Assembly (NCBI GenBank): GCA_947581905.1
Contig: CANPWC010000004.1
Span: 1-36,226, forward strand
DNA: 36,226 bases
Source of the DNA: an uncultured Acetatifactor sp.
GTDB lineage: Bacteria; Bacillota; Clostridia; Lachnospirales; Lachnospiraceae
Direction of reading: 5' to 3'
Position 1 is the first letter of the stretch; the number at the start of each line of letters is the position of its first letter. Both the position numbers and the translations under genes were made by a program. This document shows positions 1 to 10,055 of the stretch, one piece after another. Under the pieces are notes generated by a model that worked only from the letters and a program-made list of their open reading frames with translations, did no database searches and was not told the DNA's origin.

Positions 1-1
1 C

Positions 2-637
2 ATTATCACGGTGGACGACGTGGTGGACATCATGGAAGAGGAGACCACCGAGGACATGGAGAAGATGGCGGCTATCGTGCCCAGCGACAAGCCCTATATG
101 AAGACGGGGATCTGGGAGACGTTCCAGAAAAGGATCCCCTGGCTTTTGCTGTTGATGGTTTCCGCCACGTTCACGGGACACATCATCACGTCCTTTGAAG
201 ACGCGTTAAGCGTATATGTGGCTTTGACCGCCTTCATCCCCATGCTGATGGATACGGGGGGCAATGCGGGAGGCCAGGCCAGCGTGACGATCATCCGTGG
301 ATTGTCCTTAGGGGAGATCGAATACAGGGATGTATTGAAAGTATTATGGAAAGAGCTCCGCGTTGCCTTCCTGTGCGGCATGGCGCTTGCCGTGGCAAAT
401 TTCGCGAAGCTGATGCTGTTCGACCGGGTGGACCTGTCTGTGGCCCTTGTGGTGTGCATCACCCTGGTGGCGGCGGTGGTGATGGCCATGATCGTGGGAT
501 GCCTCTTGCCGGTGTTGGCCAAGAGGATCGGCTTCGACCCGGCCGTCATGGCGAGCCCGTTTATCACGACCATTGTGGACGCCCTGTCCCTCCTGGTATA
601 TTTCCAGGTGGCCACGGCCGTGCTCCATATCACTTGA
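2..637 (+). CDS. mgtE: Magnesium transporter MgtE, C-terminal part (5' truncated by window edge)
   Basis: The reading frame is already open at base 2, so this is the last 211 residues of a longer protein. It begins with the end of a CBS-type cytosolic domain (IITVDDVVDIMEEE) and continues into a membrane domain of about five hydrophobic segments. The stretch PMLMDTGGNAGGQAS is the conserved pore-lining signature of MgtE-family Mg2+ channels/transporters, whose acidic cytosolic domain senses Mg2+ and gates the pore. The first in-frame GTG (base 11) is not the true start, because family members carry an N-terminal domain and two CBS repeats before this point. A terminator follows 80 bases downstream. 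The identification is firm; only the missing 5' part is unknown. Confidence 0.93.
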   Translation: MITVDDVVDIMEEETTEDMEKMAAIVPSDKPYMKTGIWETFQKRIPWLLLLMVSATFTGHIITSFEDALSVYVALTAFIPMLMDTGGNAGGQASVTIIRGLSLGEIEYRDVLKVLWKELRVAFLCGMALAVANFAKLMLFDRVDLSVALVVCITLVAAVVMAMIVGCLLPVLAKRIGFDPAVMASPFITTIVDALSLLVYFQVATAVLHIT

Positions 638-718
638 CGGGGCCGGACTAGGCGCTTCCCTTTACGGGAAGCGCAGCCGCATGCCGGCAAAGGAGCCAAC
701 CGGCAAGAGGGACCAACC

Positions 719-762
719 AAAAAGCTGCACCCTCCGCATTCGCGGCAGGTGCAGCTTTCTTT
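719..762. terminator. Bidirectional Rho-independent terminator between mgtE and pfp
   Basis: AAAGCTGCAC (721-730) pairs with GTGCAGCTTT (749-758) around an 18-nt loop. On the plus strand a T-rich tract (ttctttctcttt) follows. On the minus strand the stem runs into TTTTT. It lies between two convergent genes, so it plausibly stops both. A second perfect 9-bp hairpin at 652-674 (GCGCTTCCC / GGGAAGCGC) lies between mgtE and this site but has no T-run. Confidence 0.8.
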
Positions 763-766
763 CTCT

Positions 767-2008
767 TTATCTCTTCCTTAATACCAGGTGCTGAGGCAGG
801 CCGTTTACCATGAAAGGCTGGTAGTCGCCCTGGATGAGGGGCTTTACGTAATCCACGAACTCTTCGGTCACGAAGTTGCCCTCCTTGTTCACCCAATCCC
901 TGGGGACGAGCTTCTCGTTGTTGGCGATGCGGTGCACGTCATAGATGCCGGCCGCGCTCATGTAAGGATCGTCGGCGACACGGTCGATGACCACCATCTT
1001 GCCGGTATCGCCTTCGTCCGCAGCCTTGACGGCGGCGCCGCCCACCATGAACGCTTCGTCGATATCGGTACGGGAAGCCATGTGGGATGCGCTCCTCTGA
1101 AGGGTGGAGAATTCGATGGCCCTTGTCTTGCAGCCCATCTTCGCGCCCAGGTATCCTGCCAGGTAGCTGGCGGTGCCCTGAAGCTGCCTGTGTCCGAACG
1201 CGTCCACGTAATCCGCGCCGCCGGACAGTTCGCATACATAGCGGCCGTCAGCCAGCTTGATGCCCTCGGAAACCGCGATGACCACGTTCTTCTTCTTATG
1301 CACCAGTTCCTGCACTTTCTTGAAGAAACGGTCCATGTCGAACGTGATCTCAGGCAGGTAGATCAGGTCAGGGCCTTCGCATTCCTCGGTCCTTGCCAAA
1401 GCGGTAGCGCCAGTCAGCCAGCCGGCGTTGCGCCCCATGATCTCCAGGATGGTGATGTTCTCCTTATTGTAGCTTAAGCCAAGGGCGTCGCGGATGACTT
1501 CCTTGGTGGACGCGGCGATATACTTGGCGGCGCTGCCGAAGCCCGGCGTATGGTCCGTCAGGGCCAGGTCGTTGTCAATGGTCTTGGGAACGCCCAAAAA
1601 CTTCTGGGAATGTCCCTTGATGATCGCGTAATCGGACAGCTTCTTGATCGTGTCCATGGAGTCGTTGCCGCCGATATAGATGAAAGCCTCAATCTCCAAT
1701 TTATCCAGGATGGAGAAGATTTTCTCATAGAAGTCGGGATTCTCATGAATCTCAGGAAGCTTGTAACGACAGGAACCCAGGAAAGCGGAAGGGGTCCTCT
1801 TCAAAAGCTCGATATCCATGTCAGAGTGGATCTGGGTGGAAAGGTCTACGTACTGCTCGTCCAGGAAGCCCTGGATGCCGTGCAGCATGCCATATACTTT
1901 GTGGAAGCCACGTTCTTTGGCCGTCTTATAGACCCCTGCCAAGCTGGAATTGATGACAGAAGTGGGCCCGCCGGACTGGCCTACGATAATGTTGCGTCTT
2001 TTTGCCAT
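767..2008 (-). CDS. pfp: 6-phosphofructokinase, pyrophosphate-type motifs
   Basis: A 413-residue protein of the PfkA/Pfp fold that phosphorylates fructose 6-phosphate in glycolysis. The N-terminus has the nucleotide/diphosphate loop GQSGGPTSVIN. Residues 113-118 read GGNDSM and 141-147 read PKTIDND. Lysine in the PKTIDND motif, instead of the glycine of ATP-dependent enzymes (PGTIDND), and a bulky acidic residue in place of the second glycine of GGDGS are the usual marks of PPi-dependent phosphofructokinases, so PPi is the likely phosphoryl donor. The asparagine at 115, where aspartate is normal, is unusual. The ATG at 2008 has GGAGG (2018-2022) at good spacing and its own promoter. Donor choice is inferred from two residues; family membership is certain. 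Confidence 0.92.
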   Translation of the reverse strand: MAKRRNIIVGQSGGPTSVINSSLAGVYKTAKERGFHKVYGMLHGIQGFLDEQYVDLSTQIHSDMDIELLKRTPSAFLGSCRYKLPEIHENPDFYEKIFSILDKLEIEAFIYIGGNDSMDTIKKLSDYAIIKGHSQKFLGVPKTIDNDLALTDHTPGFGSAAKYIAASTKEVIRDALGLSYNKENITILEIMGRNAGWLTGATALARTEECEGPDLIYLPEITFDMDRFFKKVQELVHKKKNVVIAVSEGIKLADGRYVCELSGGADYVDAFGHRQLQGTASYLAGYLGAKMGCKTRAIEFSTLQRSASHMASRTDIDEAFMVGGAAVKAADEGDTGKMVVIDRVADDPYMSAAGIYDVHRIANNEKLVPRDWVNKEGNFVTEEFVDYVKPLIQGDYQPFMVNGLPQHLVLRKR

Positions 2009-2065
2009 TTATAAATGCCTCCTTGCAATTGGTTGTTTAAGGATGTCTACTCCAAGTCATCCCTC

Positions 2066-2094
2066 ATTATAGCAAACAGGCTTTTCCTTTGCAA
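2066..2094 (-). promoter_or_regulatory. Sigma-A promoter of pfp
   Basis: On the minus strand, TTGCAA (2089-2094) and TATAAT (2066-2071) are separated by exactly 17 bases. The promoter lies about 60 bases upstream of the pfp start, so pfp can be transcribed independently of the ABC genes behind it. Confidence 0.8.
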
Positions 2095-2167
2095 CTGGAA
2101 AATTCGCTAAAATAAGGGAAAATAAGAGGTTTTTTTGTTACAATGTGACCCCTTTTGCCGAGATGTG

Positions 2168-3961
2168 TCAGCCCGCGTCCTCCAGGAAATCGAACTGGGA
2201 CATGTAGAGGTCGTAATAAGCGCCGCGCTTCTTGATCAGCTCGTCGTGCGTCCCCATCTCCAGGATGCCGCCTTGGTCCACATAGACGATGCAGTCCGCG
2301 TTCTTGATGGTGGAAAGCCGGTGCGCGATGATAAAGGAGGTCCTCCCCTCCAAAAGGCGCGCCAGGCCTTTCTGCAGAAGCAGCTCCGTCTCCGTGTCGA
2401 TGCTGGAGGTCGCTTCGTCCAGGATGAGGATGCGGGGATCCGCCAAAAGGGCGCGCGCGAAAGAGATCAGCTGGCGCTGGCCGGCGGAGAGGCGGCTGCC
2501 TCGTTCATTGACTTCCGTGTAATAGCCGTTCTCCATCTGCATGATGAAGTCGTGGGCGCACACGGTCTTGGCGGCGGCGATGACCTCTTCATCCGTCGCC
2601 GTGCGGTTGCCGTAGCGGATGTTGTCCATGATGGTGCCGGCGAAGATGAAGCTGTCCTGCATCATGACGCCCATCTGCGTGCGCAGGGAGTGGATGGTCA
2701 CGGTGGAGATGTCGATGCCGTCCACCAGGATCTGGCCGGAATCCACGTTGTAGAAACGGCTCATCAGGTTGACGATGGTGGACTTGCCCGCGCCGGTAGG
2801 CCCTACGAAGGCGAAAGTCTGCCCCTGCGCAACCTTGAAGTTGATGTCATGCAGGATTTCCTGGCCCTGGTCGTAACTGAACCGCACGTCCTTAAATTCC
2901 ACGTCCCCATGGATGGGGGGCATCTCGACGGCGTCCGGGGCGTCCGCGACGTTGACCGGCTCGTCGATGGTCTCGAAGATACGTTCCAGGTAGGAAATGG
3001 CGGTCAGCAGGCTGTTATAGAACGCGGCCAAGGTGTTGATCGGGGCCCAGAACCTGCCGATGTAGGAGGTGAACAGGATCAGCGTGCCGGCCGTCAGGGT
3101 AGGGGTGGGGGCCAGGATCCATTGGATGCCTAAGACGTAGATGAACGCCAAGGTGATGGAAGAGATCATGTTCACGCTGGGGCCCATGGCGAAGTTATAC
3201 AAAACCGCCCGCATCCAGGCCTTGCGGTAGCTGTCGCTTAGGTGGTTGAAGATGCCGGTGTTTTCCTGTTCCCGCACGAAAGACTGGGTCACGCGGATGC
3301 CGTTGATGCTTTCCGCGATATAGGCGTTTAAGTTGGACTGCTTGTTGGACTGGATCTGCCAGGCGCGGCGCTGCCTTTTCTTGATGAAGATGATGACCGC
3401 GGCCAGCAAGGGCAGTCCGCAAAGGCAGATCAAGGTCAGCCTTACATCGTTGATCAGCATGAAGAACACGATGAAAAACAAGTTGCACAGATCCGTGATC
3501 GTATTGACGATGCCATTGCTAAGCAAGTCGCTTAGGCTGTTGACATAGTTTACCACCCTTACCTGGATCTTGCCATGGGGCCTGTCGTCATAATAGGAAA
3601 AAGGCAGCTCCTGCAGGTGGCAGAAAATGTCGGAGCGGATGTCATGGATGATGCCCTGCCCGATCACGCTCATGGTACGCACCTTGATGCGGGTGCAGCC
3701 CGCGGAATAGATGGAGATCACCAGGGTTAAGAGGCTGACGATGATGATGCCCTTCATGTCCTGGTTGGGGATGTAGACATCCATGATCTGCTTGAGGAAC
3801 ATGGGGATGACCATGGTTAGGGCGCTGGCGCTCAGCATCATGAAGACGACGGCGGCCATTTTCTTCGTATGCGGCCCGATGTAGCCGAACAGCCGCTTTA
3901 ATTGTTTCAGGTTAAAACTGGTCTCTAAGACCTCGTCCATGTCATATCGGTTCCGTGCCAT
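2168..3961 (-). CDS. Heterodimeric ABC exporter, subunit with the catalytic ATPase motifs
   Basis: A 597-residue half-transporter: six-helix type I exporter membrane domain (about 25-330) fused to an ATPase domain. Walker A is GPTGAGKS (387-394), Walker B ends in D515-E516 with the catalytic glutamate present, and the switch histidine is H547. Its ABC signature is LSAGQ (491-495) instead of LSGGQ. The partner encoded just upstream has the opposite set of defects, so the two should form one consensus and one degenerate ATP site, as in BmrCD, LmrCD and TM287/288. The ATG lies 3 bases past the partner's stop codon, and its GGAGG (3972-3976) sits inside the partner's coding end, suggesting coupled translation. 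The substrate (drug, lipid or peptide) cannot be told from sequence. Confidence 0.92.
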   Translation of the reverse strand: MARNRYDMDEVLETSFNLKQLKRLFGYIGPHTKKMAAVVFMMLSASALTMVIPMFLKQIMDVYIPNQDMKGIIIVSLLTLVISIYSAGCTRIKVRTMSVIGQGIIHDIRSDIFCHLQELPFSYYDDRPHGKIQVRVVNYVNSLSDLLSNGIVNTITDLCNLFFIVFFMLINDVRLTLICLCGLPLLAAVIIFIKKRQRRAWQIQSNKQSNLNAYIAESINGIRVTQSFVREQENTGIFNHLSDSYRKAWMRAVLYNFAMGPSVNMISSITLAFIYVLGIQWILAPTPTLTAGTLILFTSYIGRFWAPINTLAAFYNSLLTAISYLERIFETIDEPVNVADAPDAVEMPPIHGDVEFKDVRFSYDQGQEILHDINFKVAQGQTFAFVGPTGAGKSTIVNLMSRFYNVDSGQILVDGIDISTVTIHSLRTQMGVMMQDSFIFAGTIMDNIRYGNRTATDEEVIAAAKTVCAHDFIMQMENGYYTEVNERGSRLSAGQRQLISFARALLADPRILILDEATSSIDTETELLLQKGLARLLEGRTSFIIAHRLSTIKNADCIVYVDQGGILEMGTHDELIKKRGAYYDLYMSQFDFLEDAG

Positions 3962-3964
3962 GAT

Positions 3965-5758
3965 TTAAAGCCCTCCTTCCTGGCAGGCCGCGCCTGGCTT
4001 GTCATGTTTGCGCTCCTCCAACAAGTCGTAAGGGATTTCCCCGTATTGGTTGCGGAACGTGGTGGCGTAGTAGCCTCCCTGCCGTACCAGGGATTCGTGG
4101 GTGCCCTGTTCGATGATGCGCCCATGGTCCATGACCAGGATCAGGTCCGCGTCCTTGATGGAAGAGATGCGGTAGGCGATGACGAACACCGTGCAGTCCT
4201 TTTCCGCCTGGATGTTTTTCAGCTGCTTTTGGATGTAGCTTTCCGTCTCCATGTCCACGGCGGAGGTGGTGTCGTCCAGGATCAGGATGGCGGGGTCCTT
4301 AAGAAGGGCCCTGGCCAGGGAAATACGCTGCTTCTGCCCGCCGGACAGGCCCACGCCCCGTTCGCCCACGATGGTGTCATAGCCATCCGCCAGCTCCTTG
4401 ATGAAATGGTTGGCATCCGACATGATGGCCGCGTGCTTCACGTCTTCAAAGCTGCATTCGGGACGGCCATAGGAAATATTGCCCTCGATCGTGTCGGAGA
4501 ACAGGAAGACATCCTGCATCGCCATGCCGATGTTGTCCCTTAAGTTGTAAAGGTCATGCTGCCGGACGTCTATGCCGTCGATGAGCACTTCTCCGGAAGT
4601 GGTGTCGTAGAAACGGCACAATAGGTTCATCAGGGTGGACTTTCCGGAACCCGTGGTCCCGATGATGCCCACCGTCTGCCCGGCCTTGACCTGGAAATTT
4701 ATGTCGGTGACGATCTCCGCGTCGTCGGCGCGATAGGACACGTTGCGGAATTCCACGTTCCCTTTAAGCTTTTCCTGGATGCCGCCGATCCTGGGCGAGA
4801 CGACTTTGGGCTCTTCGCTGTAGGTGGCGTAAATCTTTTCCACCGAAGTGATGAAGTTCTGGATGTCGTTGACCCACCAGCCAGCCATACGCAAGGGATT
4901 GTTGAGCATCCACAGATAGCCGTTGATCTTGACCATGTCGCCCAAGGTGATCTCCCCGCAGATGACCATATAGCCGCCGTAGAGCATCAGCACCACGTTC
5001 AGCATGTTGGAGAAGATTTCAAAGTTCGGCACATATTTGCTCCAAATCTTGGAAGCGTTGACCTGGGAATCCCGGAACTTGTCATTCTCCACGTTGAATT
5101 TCTCAATCTCGTAATCTTCCTTAGCAAAAGCCTTGACCACGCGGTTGCCGCTGACGTTCTCCTGCACGAACGCGTTCAGGGAGGAGAAGCAGTCCCGGTT
5201 GCGCTGGAACGCGGGACGCACTTTCGTCGCCTGCTGATAGGTGGTTAATACCGTGAACGGCAGCACCAGGATCATGAGGAGGGCGAGCTTCACGTTGACG
5301 GTGAAGATCATAAGGAGCGCGAAAATGAACATCAGGATGTTCTGGTAAATGGTGTAAATGCACATGGCGACGAAATGCCGGATGGCCTCCATATCACCGG
5401 TCTGGCGGCTCATCAGGTCGCCGGTCCGCTTCCTATTATAAAAGGCGAAGTCCTCCATCAGAAGCTTGCGGTACACCTTGTCCCTCATGTCGTACAAGAC
5501 GCCTTGGGAAGCCGTCTCGAAGATGAACTGGTACAAGACGGTCAGGGCGCCGATCACTACCGTGACCAAGAGCAGGCAAAAGACCAGGAAGGGCAGCTTG
5601 TCATAAGCGCCTCCCGTGATGACGTCATCCACGATGGCGCCGGATATGTAGGGGTTGACGAGGGACAGCGCCGCAATCACGGTGGTCATGAGCAACCCCA
5701 GGGCTAAGAGCTTTTGATACTTCTTTAAAAAGGAATAAAACCATTTCATCGGTGTCAT
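3965..5758 (-). CDS. Heterodimeric ABC exporter, subunit with degenerate ATPase site
   Basis: A 597-residue half-transporter and the first gene of the pair. The membrane domain spans about 10-310 and the ATPase about 335-580. Walker A is GTTGSGKS (367-374) and the signature is a canonical LSGGQ (471-475). However, Walker B ends D495-D496, with Asp where the catalytic Glu belongs, and the switch position is Tyr529 instead of His. These are the typical marks of the non-hydrolysing site in heterodimeric exporters. This subunit would therefore lend its intact signature to the partner's active site. The start has GGAGG at 5767-5771. It is transcribed away from an AraC-type regulator 222 bases away, which is a plausible local controller. 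No convincing promoter was found for this strand. Confidence 0.92.
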   Translation of the reverse strand: MTPMKWFYSFLKKYQKLLALGLLMTTVIAALSLVNPYISGAIVDDVITGGAYDKLPFLVFCLLLVTVVIGALTVLYQFIFETASQGVLYDMRDKVYRKLLMEDFAFYNRKRTGDLMSRQTGDMEAIRHFVAMCIYTIYQNILMFIFALLMIFTVNVKLALLMILVLPFTVLTTYQQATKVRPAFQRNRDCFSSLNAFVQENVSGNRVVKAFAKEDYEIEKFNVENDKFRDSQVNASKIWSKYVPNFEIFSNMLNVVLMLYGGYMVICGEITLGDMVKINGYLWMLNNPLRMAGWWVNDIQNFITSVEKIYATYSEEPKVVSPRIGGIQEKLKGNVEFRNVSYRADDAEIVTDINFQVKAGQTVGIIGTTGSGKSTLMNLLCRFYDTTSGEVLIDGIDVRQHDLYNLRDNIGMAMQDVFLFSDTIEGNISYGRPECSFEDVKHAAIMSDANHFIKELADGYDTIVGERGVGLSGGQKQRISLARALLKDPAILILDDTTSAVDMETESYIQKQLKNIQAEKDCTVFVIAYRISSIKDADLILVMDHGRIIEQGTHESLVRQGGYYATTFRNQYGEIPYDLLEERKHDKPGAACQEGGL

Positions 5759-5851
5759 AACGGTATCCTCCTAGTATCCATAAATCTAATGCGCGCCTAT
5801 CGAAAAAGAAATGGAATATCTTGTGCGGATGATGGATTTTTTTGCAGGTAC

Positions 5852-5880
5852 TTTACTTTTTTCGCGCTTCCATATAAAAT
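5852..5880 (+). promoter_or_regulatory. Probable promoter of the AraC-type regulator
   Basis: TTTACT (5852-5857), a 17-base spacer and TAAAAT (5875-5880) match sigma-A boxes at 4/6 and 5/6 positions. It lies 100 bases before the regulator's start, inside the divergent region with the ABC exporter. The same TTTACT-17-TAAAAT arrangement recurs at 34917-34945. Confidence 0.5.
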
Positions 5881-5980
5881 AGGAAATAGAGAGGGGCTAA
5901 GGCTGCATAGGACGATGCGGGCCTTTATAAGGAAACGGCAAAAGAACGCTTTGTCCTGACGGACGGGAGAGGTTGACGAA

Positions 5981-6844
5981 ATGTGTGACGGAAAAAGTAT
6001 TTTTGCGGAAGAGTTGAACCCTACTTTCTTATTCACCTGGAAAGGCATGCGTAACAGCGGCAAAGAGGAAGCGCTGGAGAACTACCATAGCCATGAGTAC
6101 GTGGAGGTCGCCGTGATATTGTCCGGACATGGCAGGCATCGCGTGGAGGACCGGATTTTGGATGTGTCCGAGGGAGATGTGCTGATCTTAAACCCCGGCG
6201 TCCGCCACCAGGCCTTGTCGGTCGAGGGGAATGATTCACCCAGCGTCGAATTCTTCATCGCGGCCGCCGATTTCCATATCAAAGACCTGCCTCCAAATTC
6301 CCTGCCTCTGCCTAAGGGCGCGCCCATCCTCCATACCGAAGGTGATTTAAGGCAGCGCATCATGCGCATCTGCTCCTATATGGAGGCGGAGAACGCCGTA
6401 TGCCGCCAGGGGCGGTATTATATGATGAAGGCTTACCTCATCCAGATCCTGCTTTTGATCATCCGTGAGCAGTATGAGCCGGAGGAGCGCAAGGACGCCT
6501 ATTCCTTTGAATCCGTGAACCGCAAGTATGTGGTGGAGCAGATCCTCAATTATTTCGAGGACCATTACAATGAAAAGATATCCCTGGACCAGATCGCGGA
6601 AAACATGTACTTAAGCCCTTTTTACATCTCCAAGATCTTTAAGAGCGAGACGGGCAACACCCCGATCCGCCACCTGATCGACATCCGCCTTTCCCGTGCC
6701 AAGGAATTGTTGGAAAACGGCTGGAGCGGCAGCATCCAGGAGGTCGCGGCTTTTGTAGGATATGACGATGCCTACCATTTCAGCAAGCTTTTTAAGAAGC
6801 GTTACAACTTAACCCCCACCCAGGTCAAGAAAGGCGCGGTATAG
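5981..6844 (+). CDS. AraC-family transcriptional regulator with cupin sensor domain
   Basis: A 287-residue protein. The N-terminal half is a cupin-type ligand-binding barrel: YHSHEYVEVAVILSGHG followed by GDVLILNPGVRHQ is the usual AraC-family sensor pattern. The C-terminal ~100 residues hold two helix-turn-helix units: SLDQIAENMYLSPFYISKIFK, then QEVAAFVGYDDAYHFSKLFKK, ending in the typical YNLTPTQVKK. Such regulators usually respond to a small molecule, often a sugar. Here the divergent heterodimeric ABC exporter is the obvious candidate target, which would make this an inducible efflux or export control. The ATG at 5981 follows GGGAGAGG. Ligand and target are inferred from position only. 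Confidence 0.88.
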   Translation: MCDGKSIFAEELNPTFLFTWKGMRNSGKEEALENYHSHEYVEVAVILSGHGRHRVEDRILDVSEGDVLILNPGVRHQALSVEGNDSPSVEFFIAAADFHIKDLPPNSLPLPKGAPILHTEGDLRQRIMRICSYMEAENAVCRQGRYYMMKAYLIQILLLIIREQYEPEERKDAYSFESVNRKYVVEQILNYFEDHYNEKISLDQIAENMYLSPFYISKIFKSETGNTPIRHLIDIRLSRAKELLENGWSGSIQEVAAFVGYDDAYHFSKLFKKRYNLTPTQVKKGAV

Positions 6845-6877
6845 CGCGGCTTTTCCCCCTTTTTGGTGAAAAGGAGG

Positions 6878-6906
6878 TTTTCAAACCTGGAGAAATGTGG
6901 TACAAT
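6878..6906 (+). promoter_or_regulatory. Possible promoter of the DUF1905-C39 gene
   Basis: TTTTCA (6878-6883), a 17-base spacer and TACAAT (6901-6906) resemble sigma-A boxes. A leader of about 115 bases follows. Just upstream, CCTTTT (6858-6863) and AAAAGG (6869-6874) form a weak hairpin that might end the araC transcript. Confidence 0.45.
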
Positions 6907-7029
6907 GGTCTTGTCGGCAAAAGGTCCCAAGAGGGCTCCCTTTGCCCGTCCGCATCCGCGGGAGCGGTGCGCAAGCCCTGACGTTTACGGGAATGGAGCC
7001 GGCAGGATTAACATATTGGAGGGTGAATT

Positions 7030-7698
7030 ATGAGGTATTTCTTTGAGTCTTGCGTGGAAAAAAAGGAAGAGGGCTACGTGATCCAGATTCCCTTTAACAT
7101 TTGGGAGGTCTGCAAGCAGCGTGACGTCATCCAGGCAGATGTCGTCCTGGACAACAAGATCATCGCCTGTGAACTGCTTCCCTTGCAAAAGGGCAACTAC
7201 GAGATCCATATCAAGGACGAGGACGCGGTCACGGTGGAACTGGGCGTGCCCCACAAGATCCTGCTCCATGTGAATGGTTCCCTGATCCGTATGGACCAGA
7301 ACAGCCCTTATAGCTTTGACAACCCGATCCGTAAGATTGACAGCATGAAGGTCATCATCCAGCCCGAGGACGGCTTGTGCGGACAGGCCTGCGTGGCGAT
7401 GCTTGCGGGCATCACCATCGCCGAGGTCATCATGGTCATGGACTGCAGGGAGTGGCAGGCGACCATGGGACGCATGATCTCCGCCCTGAACTATTTCGGG
7501 ATCGACCACAGCGACATCATCGTCTATACCGAAGGCAGGGACGCGGTGCTTCCGAAATGCTGCATCATGATGGAGAGGATGGGGCGCTATTGCCATTACC
7601 TGATCCATTACGACGGCAAGTACTATGACTCCAACTTAGGCGTCCTGCAGGAATATGACATGAGCAAGCTCTTGGGTTATCTGGAGATCAAGTGTTAA
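7030..7698 (+). CDS. DUF1905-like domain fused to C39-like cysteine peptidase domain
   Basis: A 222-residue cytosolic-looking protein without signal peptide or membrane segment. Residues 1-80 resemble DUF1905: an opening beta strand, then IQIPFNIWEVCK, then a strand-rich section ending in a GNYEIHI-like stretch. Residues 108-215 look like a papain-fold C39-type peptidase. Q111 to C117 (QPEDGLC, then GQACVAM) matches the oxyanion Gln and catalytic Cys block, while H189 (CHYLIHYDG) and D200 (YYDSN) sit where the family's His and Asp are found. Peptidases of this type cleave double-glycine leaders when fused to transporters; stand-alone forms are mostly uncharacterised. GGAGGG at 7018-7023 fixes the start, and a strong terminator makes this a single-gene unit. 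The substrate is unknown. Confidence 0.65.
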   Translation: MRYFFESCVEKKEEGYVIQIPFNIWEVCKQRDVIQADVVLDNKIIACELLPLQKGNYEIHIKDEDAVTVELGVPHKILLHVNGSLIRMDQNSPYSFDNPIRKIDSMKVIIQPEDGLCGQACVAMLAGITIAEVIMVMDCREWQATMGRMISALNYFGIDHSDIIVYTEGRDAVLPKCCIMMERMGRYCHYLIHYDGKYYDSNLGVLQEYDMSKLLGYLEIKC

Positions 7699-7714
7699 GG
7701 ACCAGCTTTCGACA

Positions 7715-7743
7715 GGGCCCCGGCGTCGCCGGGGCCCTTTTTT
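7715..7743 (+). terminator. Strong Rho-independent terminator
   Basis: GGGCCCCGGC (7715-7724) and GCCGGGGCCC (7728-7737) form a perfect 10-bp stem with a GTC loop, followed by six Ts. It ends the C39-like gene. The ~140 bases from here to the groES promoter are AT-rich and show no gene. Confidence 0.95.
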
Positions 7744-7884
7744 CCTGCTGTTTGGACATACGGTGGGAAGATTCTAAAATAAATATTAAATCCCCTTTTC
7801 CTGGACAAAATAAGAAAATGGAAGAAATCAAGAGGAATAACAAGAAAATAAGAGAAAATAAGACTTGTTTCCTTTTTAATAAGG

Positions 7885-7913
7885 TTGCAAACGCCGGCAT
7901 ATAAAATTAATAT
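7885..7913 (+). promoter_or_regulatory. Promoter of groES-groEL
   Basis: TTGCAA (7885-7890) and TAATAT (7908-7913) are separated by 17 bases. Transcription would begin near 7920, just before the CIRCE operator. The -10 box is imperfect (4/6), but the position relative to CIRCE supports it. Confidence 0.65.
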
Positions 7914-7924
7914 AGGTCTTGCAG

Positions 7925-7951
7925 TTAGCACTCATAGGAAAAGAGTGCTAA
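7925..7951 (+). promoter_or_regulatory. CIRCE operator (HrcA binding site)
   Basis: TTAGCACTC (7925-7933), nine bases, then GAGTGCTAA (7943-7951) is a perfect match to the CIRCE inverted repeat. HrcA binds it to repress chaperone genes until heat or protein misfolding titrates GroEL away from HrcA. It sits between promoter and groES, so repression blocks the whole groESL transcript. hrcA itself is not in the window. Confidence 0.97.
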
Positions 7952-7995
7952 CAAATTGCGAAAGACAACAAAGAGAATGATAGGAGGCATTGACC

Positions 7996-8280
7996 ATGAA
8001 ATTGGTTCCATTGGGTGACAGAGTGGTATTGAAGCAGCTGGTCGCAGAGGAGACGACCAAGTCCGGCATCGTTCTTCCCGGGCAGAATAAGGAGAAGCCT
8101 CAGCAGGCGGAAGTCATCGCGGTAGGCCCCGGCGGCGTCGTGGACGGCAAAGAAGTGAAGATGGAGGTCAAGGTTGGCGACAACGTCATCTACTCCAAGT
8201 ATTCCGGCACGGAAGTGAAGTTGGAGAATGAGGAATACATCATCGTAAGGCAGAGCGACATCCTGGCGGTCATCCAGTAA
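7996..8280 (+). CDS. groES: Co-chaperonin GroES
   Basis: A 94-residue co-chaperonin, the usual family length. It opens with [15 protein letters not shown] and carries the mobile loop around [15 protein letters not shown] that docks onto GroEL. It forms the seven-subunit lid closing the folding chamber in the cytosol. An in-frame TTG at 7990 exists, but AGGAGG at 7982-7987 is correctly spaced for the ATG at 7996. It is the first gene of a two-gene operon behind a CIRCE-controlled promoter, and groEL follows after 110 bases. Confidence 0.97.
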   Translation: MKLVPLGDRVVLKQLVAEETTKSGIVLPGQNKEKPQQAEVIAVGPGGVVDGKEVKMEVKVGDNVIYSKYSGTEVKLENEEYIIVRQSDILAVIQ

Positions 8281-8334
8281 GGAGTAAGGCGCGGCAAGGC
8301 GCTTTTTGAGGACCGGAAGCGCATGATACGAAAG

Positions 8335-8355
8335 AAGCGCCCGGATGGGGCGCTT
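8335..8355 (+). other. Intercistronic hairpin between groES and groEL
   Basis: AAGCGCCC (8335-8342) pairs with GGGCGCTT (8348-8355) around a five-base loop. No T-run follows, so it is more likely an mRNA-stabilising or processing hairpin than a terminator. It ends 21 bases before the groEL ribosome binding site. Confidence 0.5.
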
Positions 8356-8357
8356 AG

Positions 8358-10016
<1,659 letters not shown>

Positions 10017-10055
10017 TAGGTCCCGCCAAGGTTTCGGGATCAGGAAGGAGGGCTC

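Noticed and set aside
2100-2167. Terminator after the ABC exporter operon
   Set aside because: Only a weak GGG/CCC pairing with a loop over 30 bases is visible; it is not convincing.
5759-5850. Minus-strand promoter for the ABC exporter
   Set aside because: Several AT-rich hexamers occur, but none has both boxes at acceptable spacing.
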